Assembly (NCBI GenBank): GCA_037975125.1
Contig: CM075851.1
Coordinates: 80,019,479 to 80,083,478 of the forward strand
Length of the DNA stretch: 64,000 nt
Source: Latrodectus hesperus
Lineage: Eukaryota > Arthropoda > Arachnida > Araneae > Theridiidae
Direction: 5' to 3'
Within the stretch, counting starts at the first letter, position 1. The number at the start of each line of letters is the position of its first letter. A program made the translations under genes and the position numbers. Shown piece after piece: positions 1 to 12,600 of the stretch. The notes below the pieces were generated by a model. That model did no database searches and was not told where the DNA came from. It saw only the letters and a list, made by a program, of their open reading frames with translations.

Positions 1-293
1 ACGAGTTAAGTGCTTTATGAATTGCTTAGCAAAATTACATCTATTACAAATGCGGAAATTATCAAAAATTGAAATTTAAGCTTAATAGTGACCAATTACA
101 ATATTTTTTGCCAAATTTAGTACAATTTCACATAACTCTTACAGAAAATTCCTGTAATTATTCATTATAATTTGATTCCTAATTGTGGGAAATAAACATT
201 GAATTTTTCAAACTTACGTTATTATAAGTTTAGAGCAAATTTGCATTAATTAAAATGAAAAAAAGTATGGAAACATCCATACACCATTTTTAT

Positions 294-380
294 TCTGAAA
301 GTTATTGAATTATTATGATTATTGAATTATTATGAATTATTGAATTATTATGATGAATTATTTTTATTCTGAAAGTTATT
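294..380. repeat. Local duplication of attctgaaagttattg with gaattattat units
   Basis: attctgaaagttattg occurs at about 293-308 and again at about 366-381. Between them gaattattatga units repeat. Confidence 0.75.
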
Positions 381-2179
381 GGTTAACAAGTTCATTAAAA
401 GCTATTATAAATGCAAAATGTATAACAAAATACTAGGGGTTGTTTTTGATATTATATTACTCATATTAATTATTTTGAGGCATATATGCACTGTTTTGGG
501 ATTTTCAATCTGTTCTTTGACGTAAAATTTAAAATTATTTAAATGATTTGATGAATTTAATAATGAGCATTTTATTATATTTTCCAATAAATATGTAGTT
601 TAAAAATATTTTTTATGAAAATATAGATTTATTCTCATACATAAATTATTTGAAATTTATTGCTAGAAAATGCACATTACTTAAAATAATGTTACAAGAA
701 ATTTGAATCACATGAATCTAAAAATACGCTTAACTTTCTAAAATCTTTAAAGTTAAATTTCGTTTCTCTTATTATTCATAAAATATGAACATTTCTGAAG
801 TAAGAAGGTAGTATTTCTTCGATGAACTACTAGTATTCCTTAAAAATTAAGATAAGAAACTTTTTTTCAGAATTTTATAGCAATGGATGTAATGATTGGT
901 AAAATTTAAACCATAAGGTATTCTGTAGCTTTTAGCGAGCATTTTATATAAAATGATAGCTTTATAAGAAAATATCGAGGAATTAAAACAATATGAAAAT
1001 TATTTTAATTATATTGCTTAAAAATTACAAAATGAAAAATGATTAATTTTTTTAATATATAAAATCAGTTTATAATGAATATATAATGTTTAAAATGAAT
1101 ATATATATAATTAATAATGCATTAGTTCATAATGAATATAATACAAATGCAATATAAATTCAATGAAAAATTAATTTTATGTAACAAAATATTTATGAGA
1201 TAAAAAAAACTTTGGAACTAGAAAATTATTTGAGCATTAGATTATATAACTTTCAATTAGAGTTTTTTCTATTACATAACCGTGGAAATAATTCTAATGT
1301 TACCAAATTAATAGTTATTTTATGATATCTTATAACTAAACATCTTACAATTTTTACGCATTTATAATTTTTTAGCAGAATGGAACACAGAAATCTTAAA
1401 AAACTTTCATGTAATATATTTTTAAAATGTAAACATTAAAAATAAAATTTTATTTAAATTTTAAATATTAAGGGATTCAAAATGTCAGAGAGAGATCGCT
1501 ACTAATGTGATCATATCTAATGTAAAATGATTGTCAAATGTAGAACATGTTTAAATTATCTTGTTCATTTAATTAGTTGTTCTAGAATATATCACACACA
1601 AACATTATTTAGTATATGTAGATGCTTTACGAAGATTGGTACTGGAAAAAGAGTATGTAAAATGTAGCAAGAAAAGTAGTAAACCCATATATAAGTCAAT
1701 AATATTTTATTAAAAAAAAGAAATAATTTCTGCAAACAAAAAGTGTAATAAAGTAAGAAAATTCGAAATGTTAAATTTCACCAATTAATATATAAAAATT
1801 TTAAAAAAATCTAGAATGTGTTTTCAAAGCAGATTCTCTCTCACACACACACAAATGAAGTAAAGCTTAAACACTTGCAATTTCTTAAACTTTTCTTTTA
1901 TTCTAAGTCACAAAAATCAAGTAAAAAATTTCTGTATAAAATTAATGATCGAAGCAATCTTCCAATTTTAACTTATTGGAATTTGTATAGCAAAACAGAA
2001 ATGTGTTCGGTCAAAGAACTTAGAAAATCTATTTGGCTAACTGTAACCTTACGGTAGGATTACTTTCTTTGAAGTGAAAATTAATAAGTGTGATTGCAGC
2101 TTCTATTATACAACGGAAGTTTCATGATATGGTTCAACTTTCTATCGTATTTTCCATTGCATATCTCGGAAATTGTACT

Positions 2180-2230
2180 TGGGAATTTTCCAGGTTTCCT
2201 GCTTTGTGACTATTTAATACCTCGCATTAA
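2180..2230 (+). mobile_element. Family A SINE tail fragment
   Basis: tgggaattttccaggtttcc, then tgctttgtgactatttaata, matches the middle of the 59-kb copy (gggaattttccgtgttttct). Very short. Confidence 0.3.
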
Positions 2231-2768
2231 TTTAGAAAAATGTATTCAAATAAATGTAATGTATTCAACTGCCACAGCTCTCTCTTTTGGAAAATAACAT
2301 GCATGTTCAAATGCAGTACAATCTCTTCAGTTAAGACATTTTTCAGATGGGCTCATGGTATCAAACAATAGAAATACGGTTTATAATTTATTACTAATAT
2401 TCGGAAAAATCATGGTATTAAATGACTTGTTCACGTTTCTCATGCATTTTATTATTAAATTAAGAATGAAAATTATGCTCTTTAAATATTATTCCTAAAT
2501 ATTTCATAAAAATATAATTTCCTACTAATGCCTAGATTGCTTATGTTTTTGTTCCTTTTTGCCAGAATAATTTTGCCAATAAATTTCGGATTTTATCGAT
2601 GGAAATCATAAAAGTAGGTCTGAAATTTTATAAAACCTTTTAAGAGCATGATAATATAGGTGAAAAATCCTACAAGCATTAAAAATATAAATAATTCTAT
2701 GTATTTAAATGTATGTATATGTGTATTCATTCATTTTGGATTCTCTAATTTCATTTTGGGTAACCTTT

Positions 2769-2816
2769 ACTACTACTACTTATAATAATAATAATATACA
2801 TAGTGTGTGTGTGTCT
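2769..2816. repeat. Compound simple repeat
   Basis: (TAC)n, (ATA)n and (GT)n blocks in a row. Confidence 0.85.
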
Positions 2817-3184
2817 TATCTGCCCATTCCCCTCTCTTTCATTATCACTGAAATATTTTGAAACAAGTGCTGCATTAAATGAAATTATTGAAACATAAAT
2901 CTATATTTAACTTTAATTTTTTTAATTTTTTAAAATAACACCAAAAGGAAGTTGTTATGTATAAAATGAGATATCACGCCTCTGAATTGTTTTATATTGT
3001 AGTTTTTATTTAAGGTAAAATGTTAAAATAATTTTTCTACAGCAAAGACAAGAATCAAATTAAGAGATAAATTAGTTGAGATTTCTTTATAATTCCCTAC
3101 ATAGCATATATTCACACCTATAAAATAAAATCGAATTAAATTGAAGATTTTGTTTCTGATTGGTGATTCGAATACCTTCGCTTA

Positions 3185-3765
3185 TTGCGTTTTCGCGCAA
3201 AACTAAATCAAAACTTAAAAATTAATAACTGCCATCGTGTCTGTAACAATATAAATAAATTTCGCAACTTCTATGAATTATTGCCTGATGACAAATTATT
3301 TTCACTGTTGCGAAAATATATGGCTTTTCTCCCTAATGTGGCAATGATAAGAACTCTCTCTCGGGACAAAGTTTGCACAGATTTAGATCTTCCAAGTGAT
3401 GAAACACTCCGGCGGGGCAGAAAGTTACCTGAGCGCCATCTATCAAACAGGGCAATAACGCTTATTCATAGTTAGGTAAAGTGACAGGGCGATTGGGAAG
3501 GCCAAAACTCAACTCTTTCCATAAATTAACGATGAGCGTATGCAATATATTCATATTTGCTTCTATTTTTTTTATCGCCAAATTTCTCACAACTCAAAAG
3601 AAGCAGACACAAAGATTCGCCATCAGTTATTCACAGAGAAGTTATTGTTTGGCGACTGGGCCACCGGGCCTTGTATTCATAGGAAAGAAAAATGGGAATT
3701 GTTCTTTAAGCTTTTACAATCTATTCGCCAAGAGCTTAAAGAAAGTTTTAAAAAATTGAGAAAGT
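3185..3765 (+). pseudogene. Decayed coding-like block, origin unknown
   Basis: Two stretches in different frames read like protein. At about 3260-3475 there is FYELLPDDKLFSLLRKYMAF, then DLDLPSDETLRRGRKLPERH. At about 3570-3765 there is HQLFTEKLLFGDWATG, then a lysine-rich tail. Stops and a frame change separate them and no start or splice structure ties them together. The composition differs from the AT-rich flanks. I do not recognise a family. An old transposon or retrogene relic is the simplest reading. Confidence 0.3.
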
Positions 3766-4739
3766 GAGGGAGAAAGCAATGAAAATATTTTGTTCCACAC
3801 TCAAAAACTTAGAACAGGAAGCTGTGTGGCGCAAAGAGGGTTCTTCTGTCTTGGTAAAGAGCCAAAAGCGAACGCCATCGTAACCCACTTTCAGAATCGT
3901 GGCTCTTGTATCCGGTTTACCTGAGATAATAATAGTGATCTATCGACGTTTACAAAAAAAAGAAGCTCCTGTGGGAACTCTGGCGGTGATTTTCTGATAT
4001 TAATTTTGGTAGTAATGCCTGTCATAGTCTTGTCACCTGAAATTTACGATTCTGGAATGAAAGATTTCGACAGTGTATCGCCATTTCTTTTTATTCCTTA
4101 CTTTTATAGAATATTGAGAATAATCTAACGCAAAAATGATACAGTTAAACAATATGTTAAATATCACGATAGAATTTTTTAAGTATATTTCGAAATATGC
4201 ATTTGGAATTTTATTTATGTGTTCAGAATATTATTACATTTATGTTGAGGGTTCTACACACACTTTTTGTGCACATAAAGTCTGATTTGTTAGGGTTTAT
4301 GATGTTAAATGAATTCCAGAGACATTCATGACGTAGTGGTTGATGAATTTGCGAACTGTTGAGCTAAAGACTGGAACACTGAGCATTTAGTAGTATTATT
4401 GTAGAAATAATAAGTATTTAGACACACTAGTCAAAAGTAAAGAAAGAAATATAAAGCAAACCTAATTGCTCAATAAATACAGGTTTGATCTGGTTTTTAA
4501 TTCCATGGTCATTTTTTACAATTGAGAAATTATTTGATTAGGAAGAGAACTTTTAAGATTGATTTCGAGCCATTATAAACAACATATCTGAGTTGTGGTC
4601 GAACTCACGAATTACTGAAAAATAAATGATGATTATTTATTTACCAAAACAGCAAAGAATGACAGAACTAAAGAATAAGTTTATAAAACTAAAATGAGAA
4701 TTGTTTTTATTTGAAAAAAGAGTTCATTTAAATTAATTT

Positions 4740-4839
<100 letters not shown>

Positions 4840-5309
4840 GGAATAAATTGTAAGATGTTAGAAATTTAAAAAAACAGCACGAGAAATTTCTTCTCAGCGA
4901 TCATTAGAATTTTAATTTGCAATTTATTGAATTTTATGATTGAACTCGATATAGTTTTCTTAATCAATTTATTTTTAAATATTGTGTTCTAAAGAAAACT
5001 AATTTAAGGCAATATTTTTAATATATACGAACTTTATTCTCTATTGTTCCTTCTAAGATTAAATGAACGCTGTTTTCAATACAGCTAAATCATTAATCAA
5101 GGAACTAGTTTATTCCAAATTATAAAGAAGCCATCAGTTTATTTCGATGTAACTTTGTTTTGCAAGATATTACTGTATTATTTTTAAATATTTTGTTTCA
5201 AAATATTCCAACGTTTTACAATAATTTAGTGTTAAATCGTTTTCCTCGAAATTAAGAGTATTGGGTTTAATCATAGTTACTATTTAATAATGAGGGATGA
5301 ATATTGGGT

Positions 5310-5485
5310 TTCTCTACTTTCTACATACAAAACTTATAACCATATGCATACATTTGTCAGAGTAATGGGTTGGGAGCTTTCCTGGTTTTCTTCCTTGCAG
5401 ATTCATGAATACCATTTACTATCAATGATAAGACCTTCTGGAAGGTGAAAACGAGGCGGGTATTTAAAAATGCCCTACAATAGTG
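5310..5485 (+). mobile_element. Family A SINE, 3' part
   Basis: Signature gcatacatttgtcagagtaa, then ctggttttcttccttgcaga, ataccatttactatc and agaccttctggaag. The tRNA head is missing. Confidence 0.5.
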
Positions 5486-5709
5486 TTTTGCAATTGGGCT
5501 ATTATCTATGTAGTGTCTAATATTTTTACTAATGTCTTTAAATTTCTTTTTCTAATTATATGATAAAAAAATAAATTGCTTTCCGTTAGTTTAAAAACTC
5601 CTCTGTTTATAAATTAAATCCATACCATTTTATTGAAATCCAACTAATATAACTAAAGCTTTACCTATTTAAAGGTTTTTTAATACATTTATTGTAATAA
5701 ATTACTTAT

Positions 5710-5736
5710 AAGCTGATGGTAAATAACCATCAGCTT
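5710..5736. repeat. Perfect 11-bp hairpin with five-base loop
   Basis: AAGCTGATGGT, loop aaata, ACCATCAGCTT. Confidence 0.9.
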
Positions 5737-7364
5737 TTATTTACGATGTTTCTGATATTAATGTAAATACTGTATTAGTGTATTTATTAAATGAAATTTT
5801 TTTTCTTCAAAACTTTAAATGATCTCGGAAAAGAGAATCAATAGAGAATAATCTTATGTTTAAATTTATGTAATTTAAATTTCCTTTTTTATATTTTACT
5901 TCATAAATAAATATTAGTAAATATGTCATGGTAAGTGGTACTGAAATATTCTAAGAATATTATACTTTTTTACATTGCATAGTTAAGAAAACAACGGTAA
6001 TAAACGTTTATAATTAAAAAAAGCCATTTTAATTCACTTACTTAAGTATGGGAAAATTTTAAATACATAATAAAAGTATTAAATACTTATTTCAAGGAAA
6101 GAGAAACAATTTTCAAAAGGGAAACTGTTCAATATATCATGATAGAAAAAGAATTTAGCAGACGATTTTTCCATATGACAGCAGAGTTTATTTAAAATTT
6201 CACTGCCAAATTCTGTAAGATCATTTAAGTAAATATTTTTAAAAAATTCCACATTTTTTGTCCCAAATAGTTTTGAAAACAATTTTCTGACGTCATTAAT
6301 CAGAGACTGAAAACCACATGAATAGGAGAAAAGAGTCCAAGGCGTGTTGCCAGATGAGATAAATTAAATAAAAAGAATCCAAAGTTATAATAATTGATGG
6401 AATAAAAAAGGAACGGGCAAACGATAAAATACGAGATCACAACTGGGCACACAAAAACTTAACAAAATAAACTCTTATCGTTTCACATGTCATTCAAAAA
6501 GCAATTAAGGCATTTCCCTTCAGTTTTGTAACCCTTTCGCTAGAGATTCGCGATTTACTTTATTAGTGTTGGCATCCATTCATTATGGTAGCTACTGCGG
6601 TTTTCAACTGTGGCTTCAGTTGCCAGCAAACGAATAAGAAAGATAAGCTCACTCCATTTGAATCGAGTTATTTCTGGAACCTTCTGATATATTTTTTGTT
6701 ACTTTCTTAAAGAATGTTGGCAATGAATATAGCCACATCAGATGATTCCGAATGGGTCTTTCGTTTTGCGCAATCGATTGTTTTGTTATTCTATTTTCTA
6801 AAAAAGATAGTATTAATTAATCCTTAATTAATTCCATCTTCAGCATACACATTCTTTTATTAAAAACACTCTGGAATATATCAACTATAAGTCATAATCT
6901 AATATGCTCTCTCAATGTCATTCTTGTAAATATTTGATTGAATAAAAACAATAATTTAAAAATATAAATTCCAGTTGTTTTATATGACTTTGACTGTTAC
7001 TACATATATGTACATAAGATGAGGTGGCATCGTAATCTAAACCCATAGATACAAAATGTTTAAAAAAAAACTGAAAATATTTATTATACCTAACACATTT
7101 CGATTTCAGAAGCATAAACCATAGCTTATTTATAATATTTATATTTATGTATGTGCTCATTAACTTTTAAAATAATGATAATATATTTGAAGACAAAAAA
7201 GGATAATGACTATAAAATTCGTTTCAAATTAAAACTATTTCAGAGCAGAGGATATTATTAGTTCATTCATAAATAAAACTGCACGTTATATAAAATAAAT
7301 TTACAAGGTTTGATTTATTACTTTATGGTTAGCTTTTCTCAACAAATGTTACTTCCATCGGGTT

Positions 7365-7440
7365 CTACATTTAAAAAACGATACCAGTCCACTAAAAATA
7401 CATTCGAGGAAGATTCGAACCCACGAACTGAAGGCAAAAA
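7365..7440 (-). mobile_element. Family C SINE fragment, tRNA-like end
   Basis: It carries agattcgaacccacgaactg (B box complement) and the following gaaggcaaaa, as at the same end of the 40.7-kb copy. Confidence 0.55.
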
Positions 7441-7774
7441 AGTGCTAACTAATCACATACTAGCATTATTAAAATAAAGAATTTTATAAGTAAAAAGTTA
7501 TTCCTTTTGTTTTTCCATATGAAATTCTATTTTTACATAACTGCTTTCTGAAAAGTTACATTAAATAACACAGATAAAAATAATTCATACAATTTTTTTC
7601 TGTTCATTTAAACCGAAACTTTATTGCCTTTAGTTTGCGTAGTTTAATATCTATTATATAAACATATATTTCTAAAGTATTCTAAATGTATTCGATTGGA
7701 TATTTTTCTAGCCACCTTTACCATTGAATCAATGTATTGACTATTTTACTTACCAACAATATTGTAACAGGCAC

Positions 7775-7880
7775 TTTTTAGTGAGGATTTAGTTTAGTAT
7801 TTTTTCACTCAGCGGTAATTTATTGCGCATGAGAGCTAATTAGATAAAACCTAAAGTGGATTCCAAACCATTACAACCTT
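7775..7880 (-). mobile_element. Family C SINE fragment, tail half
   Basis: It matches cactcagcggtaa, cgcatgagagctaattaga, gacctaaagtggattc and aaccattaca in the same order as 40750-40830 with about 75% identity by eye. The B-box half is lost. Confidence 0.45.
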
Positions 7881-7959
7881 ATCATCGTACAATCAGATCA
7901 CCATGTGTAACTTCTAAACAACTGTAACTCGAGATATTAGACATCAATAATCTGTTGTA

Positions 7960-8335
7960 TGCCTTTGATTTCTTGCGATGTGAGTTTTCTCGTGTGTCAT
8001 AGTCGACCGATCGACCACTATCACGAGTGAATGACCAATATAAGCGATCGAATGGCTGTTTTTGTACTTGATATAATTCCCAAGCTTGAGAAATGATGGC
8101 ATGGGAATCCCGAACGACGCAGCTTTTGCTGTTAATACTTTGAACTTTCCTCCATTAACTAATGATTCGTTGTTGTCATAAAGTTGTCATCTATAAGCCT
8201 GCTTGTTCAACAAATCGCAATGAGACAACTCGAAGTTGTTTAAATTGATGTACACTGTTCAAATGCTTTCATAAATTCTGAGCGTACACCACCAGCGTGG
8301 CTCTATACATCTCTCACTCTTACGCACTACGTCAT
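7960..8335. other. GC-richer non-coding island with an imperfect hairpin
   Basis: Composition rises sharply compared with its flanks. At 7989-8027 CTCGTG and ATAGT pair with ACTAT and CACGAG around a gatcgacc core. No long frame, splice structure or repeat family is recognised. A regulatory element or an old repeat is possible. Confidence 0.3.
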
Positions 8336-9424
8336 TCTAATTAAATAAAATATATACACATTCCGTATGTATATATATGTAAATCTTTTAAGTGGCCCTA
8401 GTTGACTTAATAATTGATCTTTCGGTCTTTATCGGCCTGCTTGAAAATGCTACGTTTTCAATTTTGTGCAATGTATAAGGAAAATATATAAGCTTAACTA
8501 GGCTTTTATTTTTGTAGATTTTATTTCAGTTATCAAATTAATTTTTTAAATTAAAGTCGGAATTTTGTTATGGCTAACTAATCACGAAACGATTTTAAAG
8601 CAATGATACTTCAGATATTCTACTCAGAGATTAGAAGAATTATCAGATATAATAAGTAGGATAAAAAATATAAATTACGTTTAATATAAATTACAGAACT
8701 GAAAGAAAAATTCCAATTCATGAATGGATTTTATCGCTTATTTCGAAGTTTAACAGCCTATTTATTCTAAAAGTGTTTAACAAATGTTAGAAGTATTATT
8801 CACATTTTTTCTGAGTTAAACTATTGTTGGGAAATGTTAATCAGAAATCTAAATATGCTTAATAATTTCGTCACATTTTTAAAAGGTTTTCGTAAAAATG
8901 GTCAACGACACTTCAAAAGATCCTTGTTATAACCTACAAATGATATTTACTTACAACTCAGAAAAATTGTCTAAAATCATTGCTAAAATAGAAATTATCT
9001 CTTTTATTGTATTTCCCCGTTTTGATTTTGGATGGTTTTTATTTAGAAAGAAAATTGTATTTCTGTGCTGCAAGACAGAAAAAAAATAACATTAGATATT
9101 CCTCAAGCATCAATTTCAAAATTCATGCAAACAAAGAGGTATGAAACCCACTGTTTAAAATATGGAACCCAAACAGGTTTTTTTTAACTTTAGTTTTTTA
9201 ACTTAGAGATTAGGCCAAAGTGAATCCAAATGATTATGGAAAAATGTATTTGATTACTTTTCATTTTATTTGCTTTTTATAGTTTTCTGGAAACTCTCTC
9301 TCATACAATCTAATTTTAAAATTCGCACTGCAGCCTAATGTTAGCACCAAATATTTTTAATCGGGAGATCCCGACTTTTTTTCCCAGCTACTGTTTAATG
9401 ACTTAAAATAGATATAGCATTTCT

Positions 9425-9605
9425 TCTTTTAGGGTGATGTCTATCGGGTAGGCTATTAAGAGTTTTCTAGGTTTTGTCCCTTGTGATGTATGCATACGGC
9501 CCATATCTGTGAAAATTCCTCCTGGAATTCAAAGTTGGGGTCGGTGTTTAAAAGCTGTACAGTAGCCTTCGCTATTAGAATATCTTCTACGAAGTGTCAA
9601 ACCTG
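9425..9605 (+). mobile_element. Family A SINE, 3' part
   Basis: agagttttctaggttttgtc, ccttgtgatgtatgcatacg, gcccatatc, attcctcctggaattcaaag and ggtgtttaaa. The tail signature is present without the tRNA head. Confidence 0.45.
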
Positions 9606-12600
9606 AATTTAAAGGCTGCAAAATGTATATTGCTTTGGGTTTTTGTGTTATTCCTTATTAATGCTGCGAAATACTGTGCATCATTTTTACATAGGCATGG
9701 TTAAAGAGAAAGGGGATAAAGAAAAGCCTCATTTTAGACTTCACAAAATTAGCCATTTATTCTGAACTTCATGAATTGTTTGTTAGAGCATAAAACATAG
9801 CAAAAAGGAAATATAAAAATAGCATAAATACCTTGTTTTTATTGTAGATATTTCAAAATTGAAAAAAAAAAGACATTATGAAAGAAGCAATTTTAACACA
9901 TCGTCAAGTTTAGCTAAAGCGATAAAGTAAGATAATAAAAGTTATATAGAAACATAAAACAGATTTCTATTACAGCAATTTTGAAAATCTTAAATTTCTT
10001 TCGGCCCATGAGAATTCTTTGTAATTCCAAAATAGCTTGGGAATTTTAGAAACAGGCGGAAAACGTAAGCAACAAAAATATTTAAGTATTTTATATCAGT
10101 ATTGTAAATTATAAAATGTTGAGACACTGAATAATATATTTAATCATAAATCAAAGATTTTTTAGTCCATATACTAGAGGAAAGTAAAATTTAATTAATA
10201 TTTTTAAGATGTTATTAACTTTCTAGGCCTTTCTCTTTCTGATTCTCTTTCAAACAGGTATGCTTTTATCCATCATTTTGATCTCTTTAATTCGATGTAA
10301 ATTGCACCTTGCTAATTATTACGTTTTATGAATAAAATTTTAAAATTGAAAGAATCTATAAGCATATGGAGTTAATATATTTAATATATTTTAAATTTAA
10401 AATATTTAACGAGATTCATATGTTAGCATTTCATTTCAAAAGTTGCACATTATTAAGAAAATTAAGTGTTATAAAAAAGGTTGACACATTTGTTGAAAAA
10501 TGTGTTTAAAAGAAAAATTAATTATTTTAAAAATAACAAAATATTAAAATATAATAACTAAAATTTTTGCAGAATTTGATATTTCTTTCTTATTCTTTCA
10601 AAATCTAGTTTATAATTTCTTAAGTTTAAAAATGACATCAGTTTTGTTAATTCATTATCCGAGAAAAAGTGAAACTCATGAAATTTTTGATGAAAAATAT
10701 ATTTTTGAAGAATGTCAAACTATAAAATAAAAAACGAAATGATCATTTTCGATTTTTGTTTTCGAAAAACTCAGTTTTTAAAAAGATAGGTTTATTTTTC
10801 TTGAACATAAACGTGATTGTTATGCATTTATTTTATTTTTCAATCCATTTTATTGTCCAATAAAACCGATATGAACAAAATTACTTGTAATACAACTATA
10901 AAAACAGAAGAAAGTAAATGAGGAAAATTTATAAGAGCCAATAGTGTTGACTTAAATACATACTTTTAAAAAACAATTCCAGTGCCATTCTGGATAATGT
11001 GAAATAGAAAAGTTCAATACTGGATGGTGCTCAGTGCTATAGAGAAGGAATAAATTAAAGGGAAAGAGGTTTAAAAATGAAATTGTTGCAGGAGGGAATA
11101 CATATTAATGATTAACACTCCAATTAAATGAACATCAAAAACTCTTTCTGCTTATGACTAATTTTATATGTTGTGAATTTACCACGGTTACAATTAGTAA
11201 CAATTTTCCACGATAATTTTTTTTAAAATTATACGTCAACATTATTTATAAATTTAATTTCACCTAATTTAATAAAATTGATCCTTCTAGTATTCATACT
11301 CCATGCTTGATTAATGAAGAATAATTTAAACAATCAGGCAGGTCGAAGAAAAATTGACATTTAGAATTTGATCATAATTGAATCATTCAACATTGAATAA
11401 TCCATGTGACATAGAAGTCTTTCCTTTCCTGGGGGATAGCTTTGAAGAATAGAATAATTTCTATAATTACAAAATTTCATGAATGATGCGCTGATTATCT
11501 AAATTGCATCTGATTCGCAAAATGCTTGAAGGAGATAAACCTTCCCAGACCAGGGGTTGAAGATATAACTCTACTATAATGTTCAATAATATAGATGACA
11601 TATTCCATTTTGTAGCTGAGCAAATCAAAATTCTGCGAATACATTTAAGCCACAATAAGTTTGTAAATTGTAAACTGGATTTGTAAAAGATTTTGTTTAT
11701 TTATTATGAATATTTCTTTCCGCTGATCAAGGCAATCGCAAACCTTGACGGTGTGCAATAGAGGTCATTTCACGACAAAAAATCTTAACTGAATCTTGCT
11801 AATTAAACGTAGATGTCCATATAAATGTATTTGTAATCGTTAAATCGTCATGTGTGTGCTGTAATTATGTAAAACGAAAAACTATCTTCTTTCAAGCTCG
11901 ATTCGTCTTTCTTTCGCAAGACATTTTACATTTTACTCTATGGTATGACCCTCTTGTTTATTGATAGTGAAAGTGATTATCTCTCCAAGATATCACCTCT
12001 CCCAGTGGTCGAAATCCAAATAGGGTTCTAGGGAATATGAAATTGATAGATTGAATGACATGTAGGATTACAGCACTTAACTTAGGATTGTGAGGTTGGC
12101 ATTTCAAAACAGAAGAATCACAGCATGGATCATTAGCCCGGAAATAGCCTTATTTACAATATGTTCATTATCTGCTCGCATAGAGTAGCGTACGCTATCA
12201 GCAGGGCGAACATTACTTCGATTTTCATTGACAAGGCAGAATACTGATATAGAGAGGGATATATATATTATATCTATTTAGATTTTTACTTTCTGGTACA
12301 GTTACAGAATATCACGATTCTCTTTTATAAAACTAATTAGTTCGTTTTTGTTGTTGCTTGTCTTTGTATAGTATTTTTACTTTAGATCACATTGTTCTAA
12401 TACATCCAGCATCATGTACATGAACGATTATCAAGAATTATCATTCTTTTATAAAACAAATAAGATGATAAATAAGTTGTTTAAAGTTATATGATATGGC
12501 ACCAATAACATATTTCTTAACAATGATTTATAAAAATCACAATGAAGTGTAAATTGAGGTATATGAAAAACTCTCTCTATTGACTGTGTGTGTGTGATTA

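Larger units (their letters stand above)
1..3184. other. AT-rich non-coding DNA
   Basis: Apart from the listed simple repeats and a SINE tail, nothing is recognisable. The short open frames near 1818 and 2094 are AT-driven. Confidence 0.7.

Noticed and set aside
11467..11655. Minus-strand frame with SPSSILRIRCNLDNQRIIHE, vaguely like a SOCS-box C-terminus
   Set aside because: The resemblance is limited to a few Leu/Arg positions, and the box lacks its usual Leu-Cys-Arg core.
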